A stretch of 64,000 nucleotides of DNA from Molanna angustata (lineage: Eukaryota; Arthropoda; Insecta; Trichoptera; Molannidae): contig OY754981.1 in the NCBI GenBank assembly GCA_963576475.1, forward strand, positions 24,885,411 to 24,949,410. The letters are read 5' to 3'. Positions 11,810-23,532 of the stretch are shown here, in pieces. The notes beneath the pieces were generated by a model. The model was not told the DNA's origin and made no database searches. It saw only the letters and a list, made by a program, of their open reading frames with translations. Position numbers and translations under genes: made by a program. Each line of letters starts with the position of its first letter. Within the stretch, counting starts at the first letter, position 1.

Positions 11810-12230
11810 TTGTGTAGAGGATTGGTATTGCAAACTGGATAACGCAAGCGATGGACACAGGGATCGCAATCCAGCAGCGTTTCCAACAGGATTTTTGCAG
11901 ATCCGCGCATTTTTTGATTTTTAATAAAAACAAATATTCAATATAAGACAACTTAGTTGTATTCGTATTTATAAATATATTAAAGTTGATTGAAAATAGT
12001 ATGAAGAAGTCATATTTCTCCTTAATTGTCTTTATTTTGTTGTGTATGATTGTTATATTGAAAAGTTTTTTTTGTAAATTCGGCAAGTCAAAAAAATGTG
12101 CTGGATCCAGCTAGATTGCTGGATGCGGGTTCCAGCAATTGCAATCCCTAGATGGACCGTGCTAAATGTCGGAAACGTCTGAAGGAGGCCAAGGCTCATA
12201 GTGGTCTGTACCGCCAATATTGGTTGATTT
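11810..12230 (+). pseudogene. Two decayed LINE tail fragments
   Basis: At 11818-11870 the plus strand reads RIGIANWITQAMDTG, and at 12151-12222 DRAKCRKRLKEAKAHSGL. Both correspond to the tail motif at 9460-9566 (IGIANWRRAVENRDGW ... EEARAHTGL). They may be one copy split by the A+T-rich insert between them. Confidence 0.5.
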
Positions 12231-12355
12231 AAACTTGTAGACCATTATTCTGAGGATATGCTTCACACTTAACACATAAATTATGCTTTTCCCGCAGTGG
12301 CGAGAGAGAGAGGCAGAGGAAAAATAGAAAAGGTTCTATCAAGAATAAATTATCT

Positions 12356-12545
12356 GAATGTCGATGCTGAATTATGTGAGAAGCTATTTTGCCTTCTGCA
12401 TTTTCAGTAACCCGACTCTTACATAGGTGTTGAATGTCGTTGCTGAATTATGTGAGATGTTATTAAATAGGTGGTGAATGTCGTTGCTGAATTATGTGAG
12501 ATGCTATTTTGCCTTCTGTATTTTCAGTAACCCGACTCTTACTGG
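12356..12545. repeat. Tandem duplication around GAATGTCGTTGCTGAATTAT
   Basis: The word GTCG(T/A)TGCTGAATTATGTGAGA occurs three times. The following ATTTTGCCTTCTG.ATTTTCAGTAACCCGACTCTTAC block occurs in the first and third units; the middle unit is shortened. Confidence 0.8.
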
Positions 12546-14610
12546 ACACCTATAACAATGATAATAAAAAAATGGAAGCATTTGATTCCAAGGGGATGCA
12601 TCACAGCATCAAATACATTAATTTGAGATGGCAAAGAAGCCTTAATCTTGATACTCGAATCCGTTCTCAAATTGGAATTTTCGTTTAGAAATTACCTATC
12701 TATCGCCTGCGTATATTCAAATAATATACTATTACTATTTAAACATACCTATCCACAGCATTCTCGATTACAAAGGTAGGTTCTTAGCGAAAAATTGGGA
12801 TCGAATTTTTAGTAGAGAGCTAGGCCGCTGAAATGTGTCTAAACCAGTCTAAAGGGGTACTGGAAGTTAATTTATAGTTCGGGAAACCCTGGTTTAACGA
12901 GTGGACATCACACTCGTCGTCTTTACGTAATAATTATATGTGTGTACTCTTCTTGAAAACATCGCGTGATACTTTCAATTATGTTCCTGTGTTATTTTGA
13001 AACTAAAGCACATGATAATAATAATAATAATAAAGGCACAAGTTCTTGTTAATGAAATACTAGTTTTGTGCGAAATTGGACCATAACAAATAACCACAGC
13101 GACGTTTATGTATAACAAAAGACAGACAGACAACCTCACAAGTCAACCACCTTAACAAAGTGATAAATCACTTGATTTTATTTGCAAACGTCACGGGTTC
13201 AATACCACCAGAAGAAAAATTAATTTTATAACAATTCTTCGTTCGATTATCAATGATTGTTTCCTTTTTGAAAGTTATCTCGCGTGATTTTAATTTTCTG
13301 GGATATTATTGTCTCGTTTTATATTCGTATATTGAACAGCAAAAGATATCAATAGAGCCGAAACATTACCAAGTCTACATTATATCTAATCTCTGAATGA
13401 GTGAGTGAATATTATTACTAGATTCTCATATACCTATCATTATATAAGTTATTAGTTGCAATAATTTGTCGTTTGATGAAAATCTCGATGTAAGATAATT
13501 ATTTTTTTTCTTCTACTTCTTTTTTTATTATTATTTATTAGTTTATAAAATTTTCATTTGGTTATATTTTTTTGACACTAAACTGTACCTATTAACAGTT
13601 TGTCAGTGCAAGCTTCTCTCGTACACTGCAATTAAATAGGTATTCAACCATTAATATAAATCTACACGTATACAAAACATTAAAATTAAACCAAAATACA
13701 GTAAAAATAAAGCACAAACAGAACAATTAAAATTACGTAAATCGAAAAGAAAAAAATATGAATTAAGTCAATTTAAACAACTCAAAATAAAGTAAAAGGT
13801 AAATTAGAACAAAAATTAAAATATCGAAAGCAATGAAAATTAGGTATGTTAAGTGTAAAATTGTTTTAAAGAAATATTTATCTTTTTCTTGTCTTTCATC
13901 ACAGTATTCAGTAGGTATAAGTTTAGGTAGTATATTGAATAGTTTCGGTATTGTTTTTGCCTTAGTTCTGTCATCGTAAAAGTTATTTGTTTTTGGTATT
14001 GTCAGTAAGTCGTTCGTTATTTGTCATGTTCGTTATCGGGATGGCAACTGCAATCATTCGACAATATTATTCGATAGTGTCATATTGATTTAAATCAATC
14101 ATGTTTAAACATGAAAAAATCATCCAAAAATCTAATTAAAATACCCAGCAACATTGTTACAATCACGTTGTTAATTATTATTAGATTAAATTTTTCAAGA
14201 ACTTTGACCCAGATAAGTGGCATGAATGTTAATTAAATTTTGCAATGCACAATTGACTTTTCATTTTGATTTATTGATCAACGATGCTCAAATCGGTAAT
14301 CTGATTTGTAAATCATTAACAAGAAATTAAAATAAAACTATTTAACGAATGATTGATCATGAAATGAAATATGCTCATATAATTTTTTCTACCTTGTTTA
14401 GCGCGTTTATATGCTTTAGGCAAAGATAATTCTTAGACAACAACAACATTTTATTACTCCCCACTACCCCAAGGTGGTGTTCCACTATTTACCTTTGTCT
14501 GCCTATCTAGGAATAATTCCTGTTTTAAGGCAGCCAATTTATTTTTTGTTTATTTTATAGTTTCCTTCCGAAACAAATATGTGTTCTGAAAAAAAGATTA
14601 AATGACAACC
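12546..14610. other. A+T-rich; only a decayed tRNA-like SINE head near 13130-13215
   Basis: CACGGGTTCAATACC near 13190 is a B-box-like word, preceded by a tRNA-like spacing. An (ATA)n run lies at about 13017-13036. No coding frame is supported in the remaining 2 kb. Confidence 0.4.
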
Positions 14611-14616
14611 CTAGAT

Positions 14617-15265
14617 TTTTACTCCTCACTACAGCAAGAAGTTGTAGGGAGTTATGAATTCGCAATTTTCAATGTTATTTTTTATTGCAGACTATCATTC
14701 AGAGATTGTATTCTGAAAGTTTCATCACAGTATATCTGTGTGTGTGCTGTGCACTATGTGCTATGTACGGCGTGTTTATTCTAATTTATCATGTAAGACT
14801 AAAGTACTCATTCGATTCTTTTCAAATTATGCAAATTTGTATATCTAATACTCGCTTAGACCCCATAAGATTTTGAAGAATATCTGATCAGTTTTTTTAT
14901 AAGTGTCAAATATTTCTTTGACCGTCTCAGAAATGAAAACATCAGGTCTGTATGTGGTGTCGAAGAAATAAGATGAGGACATAGCAGATGACGCTTCTGG
15001 AGAGATCTCGTCGAAAGCTTGAACGACAATAGCATTGTCAAAATTGTTAGGACAGAAATACCCAACAACAGAAGACTACCCTTAAGACCTGCGAAGAGAT
15101 TATGACAGTTGGACCTCCTCTTTCCAGGATAGTCCACCTTCACAAACAGGTCAAATGTCTTATACACGATGACGAAGAAGAAGAAAAATAATATAAAAAA
15201 GTCATTTCATGAAAATGCTGAGAATTTTCCATACAAAATTTGAATACTATAATGAAGTGAATTGG
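14617..15265 (+). mobile_element. MITE-like family M, copy 1, split by a LINE fragment
   Basis: The start (ACTCCTCACTACAG), GTATTCTGAAAGTTTCATCA, the CTATGTACGGCGTGTTTATT block and CTAATACTCGCTTAGACCCC match the copies at 44946, 50681 and 55990. The family resumes at 15200 (TTTCATGAAAATGCTGAGAA). Between about 14920 and 15185 is unrelated sequence with the LINE-like RPAKRLWQLD tail and a GAAGAAGAAG end, so a retrotransposon fragment probably inserted here. Confidence 0.75.
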
Positions 15266-15269
15266 TAAT

Positions 15270-15841
15270 TATGAGACTAGAGTCTACAATCTGAATCTGC
15301 CCGTTTGCATTCTGTTTCCGGTTGGCTCTCTGATTGGTTGAGATCTCGTAGTATTAAGTCAAATGAGCTGTGAAATTTTATATTAAATGCGAAAAATTAA
15401 AAGAATATTATATATTTAATTTATAATAATTTATAATTCAATTTATAAAGCAACTCGCTCACGCGAGTCGCTATTATTATTATACACAAACTTAAACCTA
15501 ACCTAAGAATGCAGAAAAGAAACTCAGGGGCTAGACGCTACTATTATGAGTATGGCGTTGGCCACAATCCACTGTTTTCTTAGAACTGATTGTATTTAAA
15601 TGTTTTTATCCCAATATGATTAAATTAATCACAAAGTATTTTTTCTGGTAGAAACACGTCCTTATTATTTACAGGGCAACCTTTATTAAATATTTAATAC
15701 TTATTGCTTCTCGGGCAACTAACATTATACTGCCCTGTAGCTGCCTTGAGTTCATGGTTCTCTTATACAATTCCTACTACGTCTCTATTGAGATGTTAAA
15801 AAGTTGTCAATGAATATTTTATTTTATTTTATTTTTTATAT
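15270..15841. other. A+T-rich, low content
   Basis: A short GCGTTGGCCACAATCCACTG at about 15555 resembles the family M 3' end. A short hairpin (ACTCGCTCACGCGAGTCG) lies near 15452. Nothing else is supported. Confidence 0.4.
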
Positions 15842-16060
15842 TTCCTCTCGGGAAACTATCATGTACTATGTCAAATATTAATTTAACACGTACCCAATAA
15901 CAAGTTGCCACATTCTGGAGTCTAACTATATTAATTGTCTCACAGATCCAGACTGAAAACACAATTTAAAATATTAAATACTGTGTCTACACCGGAAATC
16001 AAACCCGGGTCTTTTGAATCAGCAGTTAGATACCTAACAAACTGATCCACGATGGCGGCC
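15842..16060 (-). repeat. tRNA-derived SINE, family A (copy 2)
   Basis: In reverse orientation it runs from GGCCGCCATCGTGGATCAG through CAGATCCAGACTG to CTCTCGGG. It is diverged from the consensus, with a B-box-like CCCGGGTTTGATTTCC. Confidence 0.88.
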
Positions 16061-16179
16061 AAATCTAATGTTGGATATCGCAAATCTAGTGATGTCATGA
16101 ATTGATCGCTCGACCAAAAAGCATTCAGGTTGTCTTCTGCTATGCATCCTTTTTATATTGTAGCGTTTTGAGAAGAGGC

Positions 16180-16225
16180 CGCTTACAATCGAATTCTACA
16201 ATCGAACTCTACAATCGAACTGATT
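16180..16225. repeat. Short tandem repeat, 14 bp x 3
   Basis: TCTACAATCGAAC-type units are repeated three times (16187-16222). Confidence 0.75.
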
Positions 16226-16732
16226 TTAAGATAAGTTTATTTATACTTGTTTGATCAAATCGTCATTTTTTTGTCAACTCATTGAATACAGTATATCCAA
16301 ATAGACCTATCCGATATCCAATGATAACCGTTTCTTTAGTATATACCAAAACATATTCATTGCCATACGCTTCACACCTTTATCATGTAACAGAATAATT
16401 GCTGATTTATCAGTTGCATAGTTTATCGCTGTGAGTCTAGGTGTTGCCATAAAGAAACTGGTCAAATAGTATCGCTATCGTTTATTTATGTGTACCGATT
16501 CACTTAGTCTGAGTTGTCTTCCAATCAGCAACTATTACAAACTCATTACTTGTAAAGTATTAACTATCGACAAAATAAAATAAGATTTCAATTAATAGTT
16601 GAGCAACATTAAAGCAAAACATACCTACGCATGAGCTAGAACATTCGTCAAATGAAAAAAAAACGTTGTGGTCATATGATCCGATTGCAGGGGAGAAGTT
16701 TATTGAAAATTATTTTCCCTTCAATCATTACT

Positions 16733-16815
16733 TATCTGGGCTGGAAACACCGGTTAATTGACCAATATTGTCATTGTCAATACTGGAAATGAAATCGCCA
16801 CTTGAGCAGAATGCA
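16733..16815 (+). repeat. SINE family B fragment
   Basis: TCTGGGCTGGAAACACCGGT and CACTTGAGCAGAATGCAAG match the body and tail of family B. Confidence 0.7.
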
Positions 16816-17324
16816 AGAAAGTGTTTATAAATTAAGTACGTCTCGTACATACATCCATCATCGTGTCCTTGTACACACATTACTTATTTTCATCCATGGT
16901 TTTGTTTGATAAACTTTATTTAACAAATTGGTAACAATTAAAAGAAAGGGTCTCTTAGTAATGAACATAAGATAGATAGGAGATAGGAGGTATTTATTGA
17001 TCTCTCCACGATTTTTATTAAAGATATTCTCTCCTGGATAGAGAGAGAACATAACCTGTATTTCTGAGATAAAACCATTTCACCAGCTATTCAGAAACTG
17101 GGCTAAGAACTAAATATCTTATCTTATAAGTTCTCAATTTTAAAGATATGATAGTCTTATGCTTTCTTAGTTAGTAACTAATGGTTTTTCTCCGTGGCCT
17201 TAAGTTTTCCGTCGTTTCTACATCAATTGTCAATCTCTTGTCTGTAATACTTGGTATGTTTCATTAATAAGTAGCTCATACATTATTCATATTAATTCCT
17301 CTGTATCCTTTTAGTAAGCTCTCT

Positions 17325-17452
17325 TTGGCACTTTTGAGCGCTGTGCAGCAAATTTTTAGTCTTCTCTAGACTCTTCTTATATTTCTCTTTAGCACTTTTG
17401 AGCGCTGTGTCAGCAAATTTGTAGTCTTCTCTGGACTCTTTTGTTTTTTCTG
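17325..17452. repeat. Tandem duplication, about 66 bp x 2
   Basis: GCACTTTTGAGCGCTGTG through AGTCTTCTCT(A/G)GACTC is present twice, with small differences. Confidence 0.85.
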
Positions 17453-17628
17453 AGTTCTACAAGTGGCCGTTACTAGTTGCCATAAGCAGAAAAAGAACGG
17501 AAAAACACTTACTTGGCGAGATTTGTTAAATCGTATGTTCATGTTTTATTTCAGCCTCCTAACAATCTAATTGAATTGATTTATTAAGTTTAATGTTGTT
17601 TTGTTTACAGAGTGGAAGTTCATGATGA

Positions 17629-17703
17629 AATTATTACGAATATAAACCATAGTTTTAATCCACAATTTGTGGATTAAAACTATGGTTTATATTCGTAATA
17701 ATT
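17629..17703. repeat. Perfect 75-bp palindrome (37-bp arms)
   Basis: Arms 17629-17665 and 17667-17703 are exact reverse complements about a single T at 17666. The upstream flank (TTGTTTACAGA...TTCATGATGAA) matches the flank of the inverted repeat at 825-896. No ORF or terminal repeats are visible. Confidence 0.93.
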
Positions 17704-18018
17704 GAATTGATTTATATTCCCACCTGCGTCATATTGAACTAAAATTATTTTTGCGTGCCTACTTATTTCTTTGATGGCTGCAACTTATACAGTAACCGAA
17801 ATGTATTATATTACTGAATATGTAAGTATGATTGGCATTACACAATATATTAACTTCACAATAACTGATATTATTCCATCATGTGTGTCTTCATTCAAAA
17901 TCCTCTTTATGCAAAAAGATTTTTTTTTATTTAAAAAAGCCAATTGGCTCATCACAATAATTCTTAGTTTAACATTGTATAATAATAGTCATTCATAATA
18001 TACAGCAAAGGAAAAGGA

Positions 18019-18383
18019 TATGAATGCGTTACTGGTTTTCGAAAGAAAAATTTTGAGAAAAATTTTCGGTCCCCTCTGCGATTAAGGCACGTGGAGAATC
18101 AGGTTCAAACACGAACTACAGAGCCTACTCAAGGAACCAAATAAAAATAGGGAGGCTCCGCTAGTGAGGACACGTGTAACGTATGGAAGATGACCAGACA
18201 CCAAAAAGAATTCTCACAACGCGTCCGGAGGGAAGAAGGGGTGTGGTCGAGTCGAGAGGGACCTTCAGATAGCCGGTGTGCGGAATTGGAGAAAAAAGTC
18301 CATGGATAAGGCGCAATTGAGACGATTCCTTGAGGAGGCCAAGGCCCATCCTGGGCTGTGGAGCCACTGATGATGATGATAAT
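18019..18383 (+). pseudogene. Non-LTR retrotransposon C-terminal remnant
   Basis: The reading LLVFERKILRKIFGPL, then RVERDLQIAGVRNWRKKSMD, then FLEEAKAHPGL matches the element at 8880-9586. It ends in (ATG)n. Multiple stops and frameshifts are present. The minus-strand frames here are shadows. Confidence 0.85.
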
Positions 18384-18399
18384 ATACAGCAACACTTCA

Positions 18400-18900
18400 T
18401 TTCAGTTCTTAATATAGCCTAGTTTTCAATTCCCGTTGGAATGCTTTTTTGTTCACAGTTTTTAGTTGTTCTGGTAATTTATTGTAGTCACTTGTATTCT
18501 TGTAGTTGTGAATTTGTATTCTCTGTTTAAGTCTTAGTTCAGGGTCTTCTATTTTTCCTATTTTTATCTTGTGTATTAGTTTTAATGTTTCGTACTATAC
18601 CATCTTCTGTATATTTAATTGTTTGGTTTCTTTTGTGTATAGGTAGTTTGATGGTATAATATGTGTTTTTCCTAATATTGCTATATTATAATCTTATAGT
18701 ACTACATAAAGTAAATTCAATAATATAAATCAAATAGAATATTGTAACTAAGCCGTAGTCAATGTCAAAATTCAAAAACTTCTTCCTTGCTGTATCCAAA
18801 CTCTTTTTCTGTGTCAACTGTTAGGGTCAGCCCTCCTCGTCCTTAAATTTAGTCGTCCTTCTGTCCTGTACTATGTCACCTTGGCCACATCGCTGCAGTT
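18400..18900. other. A+T-rich, nothing supported
   Basis: No recognisable gene or repeat. Confidence 0.4.
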
Positions 18901-19015
18901 TATTTATTCATACATACACGAATCTGCCAAGCTTCCTTTTGTGAGGTTGTGCCCACCGCACACCTGGCGCTGGTTACCTCTCATTATGGAATATGCCGTG
19001 ATGGTATGTAAATGT
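18900..19015 (+). repeat. Dispersed repeat R fragment
   Basis: CGCTGGTTACC and GGAATATGCCGTGATGGTAT match the repeat seen at 43310-43580 and, inverted, at 49236-49400. Confidence 0.65.
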
Positions 19016-19323
19016 CGTTGAAAGTTTGGTGCTGCTCACAACCAAATCGTTTTTAGCCTTTTGTTTTGAAAAAGTAATATTTATCTGCTTCTTCCACGTC
19101 ACCTCTCTGTTCATCTGGACTTGACCCTTCTGGTACAAGAAAACTAGCCTTTATCGGATAACCTAGTCTTCACACCATTTTTGTAAACCTAACCTACAAA
19201 AGTTTAGTAAATATAGGTTGGTTAGGTTTGTTTGCAGTTATAATTGCGACTGGCATAGGCCAGTTACATTATATATTAAAAAAAGTAACTTAAATCTAAA
19301 GTAATAAAGCAATCAAAATGTTA

Positions 19324-19324
19324 G

Positions 19325-19372
<48 letters not shown>

Positions 19373-19384
19373 TGTGTGTGTGTT
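19324..19384. repeat. (GT)n microsatellite
   Basis: An almost pure GT run with one A and one T interruption. Confidence 0.97.
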
Positions 19385-20279
19385 TGTCTCACGCCTTCTG
19401 AAAAACCAAGAGCATCTAAAAATCTAATTTATGTGCGAACGTGTACCTGTATACCTGATGCAGTGTCACGCTAAAAATAATGCGATAAAAATGCTGAATT
19501 TTAAAAATATTTCAATAATTATTTTTTTCATACAAAATTTTCCAAGTCGTATCTGTCAAAAAAGTGTACATTTTGCACGCAAATATCTGTTAGTTTAAAA
19601 GTTAGAAGTAGGTATTTACACAAAAAAAATATATTTTGAAGTATAACTTAGCGTTTAAGTGAAAAACATGGTGAATATTTGGTATAATTATAATGTTTAA
19701 CTTATTTTTAAAGTAAGCCTTTTGTACATAAACGCCGCCATTTTAATATCTTTTCATACAATATTTCATTTTCCCACCGAATGAATATGTTCTTGAAAAT
19801 AATAAACCTTTGAAATAAATGTAATTATGAAATAATAAAATGAAACACAAGACATTACGGCAAGTTTTAAGACATATATTGTAAAAATGTGTTATTTATT
19901 AGTAAAGATATAGGCATAATAAAATTGCATAATTTGTAAATAATATTTGATTTTTCTGACAATTTTCATTTTTATGGCATCGAACAAACCAATGTAGGTA
20001 CCTACATATTCAAAAAATGTATCCGAACCATTCGATATTACTTACGTGTTCGAATCGTTTCCATGGCTACAGAAAGAATGTGATATTCAAATAAAATTTG
20101 TTAGGAATCGAATTTATTTAGAAGGTTGTTGTAGGTAGGTACCTACCTAATACTATTTACTTACAAATCAACAATAATATACCTATACTGATTTCCTATA
20201 GGAAAATTATTTTATTTATTTATTTATCAACCGTTTGTCCGATTATAATGAAACTTTGGTGAATTGTCGAGCGTATGCC

Positions 20280-20566
20280 CAGGATGGTTTTTGGATTTAA
20301 ACTTTTTTCTTATTCTTCTTCGTGTATTTGGTCGTTTTACCTATGAAGGGGGAGTATCCTGGGAAAAGAAGGTCCGACTGTCCCTCCATCTCTTCACAGG
20401 TCTTCCAGGACGGGTTCTGCATATAAACTTTTTTCTTCTTTTTCTTCAACGTGTACTTGGTCATCTTACCTATGAAGATGAACTATCCTGGGAGATGAAG
20501 GTCCAATTTTCCTTTCATCTCTTCGCGGTTCTTCCAGGATGGTTTCTGGATTTAAACTTTTCTTAA
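20280..20566. repeat. Tandem repeat, about 129 bp x 2.3
   Basis: The unit runs from AGGATGGTTTTTGGATTTAA to CATCTCTTC..GGTCTTCC, starting at 20280, 20408 and 20536. On the minus strand each unit carries the RP.KRW.D LINE-tail motif seen near 9.65 and 15.1 kb, so the array probably arose by amplifying a retrotransposon end. Confidence 0.85.
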
Positions 20567-20574
20567 CCGACTGA

Positions 20575-20738
20575 TGGGACGGGATGTAATGAAGGGAAGG
20601 GAGGCACTAAAGGGCCTGAAGGGACGGGAGGTATAAAACTGCCTGAAGGGACGGAAGGTACTGAAGGGCCTGATGGGAAGGGACGTAATGAGGGATTAAA
20701 GGGACGGGAGGTACTGAAGGGCCTGAAGCGGCGGGTCC
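20575..20738. repeat. G-rich purine tandem array
   Basis: Repeats of AAGGGACGGGAGGTACTGAA and GGGCCTGA alternate for about 160 bases. The strand has many GGG runs and is strongly purine-biased. Confidence 0.85.
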
Positions 20739-20739
20739 T

Positions 20740-21240
20740 GGAGTCTAATTCTTTTTCTTCTTAATTTTATGTAGACCTTTAGGGCAGTTTTTATACAAAC
20801 TATTTCCTATTGTCTAAATCATCTTCTTCTTCTTTTATGTATACATTTGGGTCATTTTTTTATAAAAATTATTTCCTTTAGTCTAATTATTATTCTTCTT
20901 CATTTAAGTACGTAGACTTTTGGGAGAGTTTTAATACAAACTATTTCCAATAGTCTTATTCATTTTCTTTTATGTAGACCTTTTGGTCAGTATTTTTACA
21001 AACTATTTCCAATAGTCTAAATATTCTTCTTCTTCTTTTTTGTAGACCTTTGGGTGAGCTTTTATACAATCTATTTCCAATAGTCTAATTCTTCTATTAG
21101 GTATATGTATTTTTACTTATTTTATGTAGACCATTGGAATAGTTTTTTATACAAACTATTTCTTATAGTCTTATACTTATTTTTCTCTTTTTTTATTTAG
21201 TCTTTTGGGTTAGTTTTATGTCTAATAGTCTATTGTGCAG
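20740..21240. repeat. Tandem array, about 60-66 bp x 7
   Basis: Each unit carries CTTCTTC, TTTATGTAGACCTTTGGG and ACAAACTATTTCC.ATAGTCT. Units diverge progressively toward 21240. Confidence 0.85.
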
Positions 21241-21980
21241 AAATATTATTAACGATATGCACACTTGATGAAAATACATATGAAATGAATGGGATATGGG
21301 ATGTGACGATATAACCTGCACTAGAATCTTTTCAATACTTTTGTTTAATTAAATTTAAACCATTTATATCATCCTATTTTGAATAATTTTCAACACCTAA
21401 TATTTAAAGAATGGGGGTTGTGGCCATTACTGAACTCTTCACAACATTTATATTCAAATTAAAAACTATTTACTATAGTTCAAGTCTTCTTCTTCTTCGT
21501 TAATGAAGACTTTCAGTCAAATTGAGCAAAAATATAATGCACACTTGATGAAAAAATATAAAAACGAATGGGATGTGACCAATACTAGATCTTTTCAGTA
21601 CCTACGTTTGTTTAATCAAATTTTAACCACATCCCAACATCGAAAATTACTAAATTTTCAATAGGTACACATTACAATTTGTTTTCGATGATAATATTTA
21701 AAAATGGGGGTTGTGGCCAAACCAATCTCTTTACAACGTTGATAAACAGTCATATTTAAAACCATTACGCATAGTCCATGCGAGCAGAAATTGTATAAAT
21801 ATTATACTTCATTCACACTTTATAGCAATATATAAAAAAGAATGGGTTGTGGCCATCACTTGAACATTTTACAATACTTAAACTCAATCAAATTTCAAAC
21901 CACTTTTTATAGTCTGATATTGCAAAATAATTGGGTGACAATATTATAAAAACGATTGCTTTTTCTTTCACAATTTTACA
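21241..21980. repeat. Decayed long tandem repeat
   Basis: GCACACTTGATGAAAA recurs at about 21259 and 21539. GAATGGG.TGTGGCC and CTTTTCA.TACTT...TTTAATCAAATT recur through 21900. The array is a continuation of the region above with poorer conservation. Confidence 0.6.
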
Positions 21981-22799
21981 TTCTTGGCCAACGGCGGGAC
22001 ATAAAAGCTAGTATTTAAATAAATGACTAAATTGGTATTTTTACCAAACTTTTGTAGGTTATGTTTAAAAAAAATGGTGTGAAGACTAGGCTATCCTCCT
22101 TTATCTTGGTCAAAGAATGCTCCAAGCTGGTATTGAATTTTGTCAAACATACTTAGCAGTAAATATAATATAGATCACACAATATAGCGGTAGCAGTAAA
22201 AGTAGTCAGGAGTGAGTGTAAATTGTTTCTGTAGTTCTTCCAAGTTACATACAGCACTGTACCGCGTATGTGATTCAATTACCAAATGATAGGTCCCTAT
22301 TATTGGATGGGGAGGAACAAAGCATATCATAAAATTATTATTATTGAAGTAGATATTATTAGGTTGGAATCATTTTATGATTATTGAAAATATTTTATTA
22401 GGTATAATAATGTAGCGTATGAATCATATCTGCAAAATGATGCTGTTATATCAATCATTTTACGTAGGTATCTTCAGTAAGGAATACAGTTCATCGTTGA
22501 TTCACATATCTGAGGAAAAGTTCTCGTTCCACTATCAGTGAGATTCTTATATTTAATTTCACCAAATTGTCACATATGTACATAGAAATAAAAAATAAAA
22601 ACATTCGAGAAAAACAATCCAATAGGTCAAATTTGTCGAAAACATAATTCACTATGCTCACAACACGTGGTTGGAGTAGATATTTTTAATAGCTCATTGA
22701 AATCCTTCAAACAAAATATAACATCAAACATATTACAATCATTTCTATCTACCTACTAATTGTTTCAATATTCTTATTTTTATGTGTATGAATAGTGAC

Positions 22800-22945
22800 G
22801 TTTTTGGCATGTTAATATGAAGCAAGCCGTGGACGTGCTTAATTGGAGGGTTAACGAGATTTTTTTATTAATGTATTTTGTATATATGTATTGTTAATTC
22901 TCAGTGCGTGTCCCTAAATAAAATAAAATAAAATAAATTACTCGA
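22800..22945 (+). mobile_element. LINE 3'-end with AAAAT tail
   Basis: GTGCGTGTCCCTAAATAAAA followed by AAATAAAATAAAAT looks like a plus-strand retrotransposon tail. Confidence 0.45.
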
Positions 22946-22956
22946 GGTTAGGTAGA

Positions 22957-23255
22957 TCATTTACCTATTTATTAGTTTTCATCAGTCTTTTATATCAGTT
23001 TCATTGCTTGGTTATGAACCAAATTTTTTAAAACAAATAGTAATTGATAACGGTATTTTTAAACAGATTTTTAATTATCTCAATAGAGATGAAGTTGGAA
23101 TATTTACTGTAGGAGAACCGGGAAATCAAGGCACCTACAGGGCTTACGACCTGTCATCGGCTGGTTTACGTGATCACTTTATGCGCTTGCGCAACGTTCA
23201 CCAATTATGCCTTATTAATGAGATCCCTATAAATTCAATTTTGAAAGTTCTATAA
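22957..23255 (+). CDS. Unassigned coding-like ORF fragment, no ATG
   Basis: An open frame follows a TAG near 22956 and runs to a stop at 23253-23255. It has no ATG near its start; translation from TTG at 23004 would give 83 residues. The residues are unusually balanced for this A+T-rich window: GIFTVGEPGNQGTYRAYDLS, then SAGLRDHFMRLRNVHQLCL, then INEIPINSILKVL. An acceptor-like TTATATCAG stands at 22992-23000. It may be a terminal exon or a captured gene or mobile-element fragment. I do not recognise the family. Confidence 0.35.
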
Positions 23256-23532
23256 TATATTGTAATACTGAAATTCTTTTCGCTTGAAAATAAGGAATTT
23301 TTACTACAGCCATCTATGTGTGAAATTATGAACAACATTTTTATTATTTTTTATTTATTTTTGTTGTAACGCCATCTATTGAGAGAATTGGTTTTTTGTA
23401 AATAATGAGAGCAACAATTCTTATACCTGAGGTGACAAATGCATTATTCGCATAGAAGTCACCCCTGAATTGCGCTAGACTTATAAGGTCATTTTTGTCT
23501 TATTTACCTACTTGTACCAATGTGTAAGTAAT

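Larger units (their letters stand above)
19156..22096. mobile_element. 2.9-kb region bracketed by about 50-bp inverted repeats
   Basis: CCTAGTCTTCACACCATTTT with AACCTACAAAAGTTT at 19156-19210 is mirrored at 22044-22096 by AAACTTTTGTAGGTTATGTT with AATGGTGTGAAGACTAGG, with few mismatches. The interior has a (GT)n run, three tandem arrays and no transposase-like ORF. Either this is a non-autonomous element with long terminal repeats, or two copies of a short repeat in opposite orientation. No target duplication was identified. Confidence 0.5.

Noticed and set aside
19190..19230. Telomere-like CCTAACCTA / TTAGGTT words
   Set aside because: Only isolated single words, not a (TTAGG)n tract.
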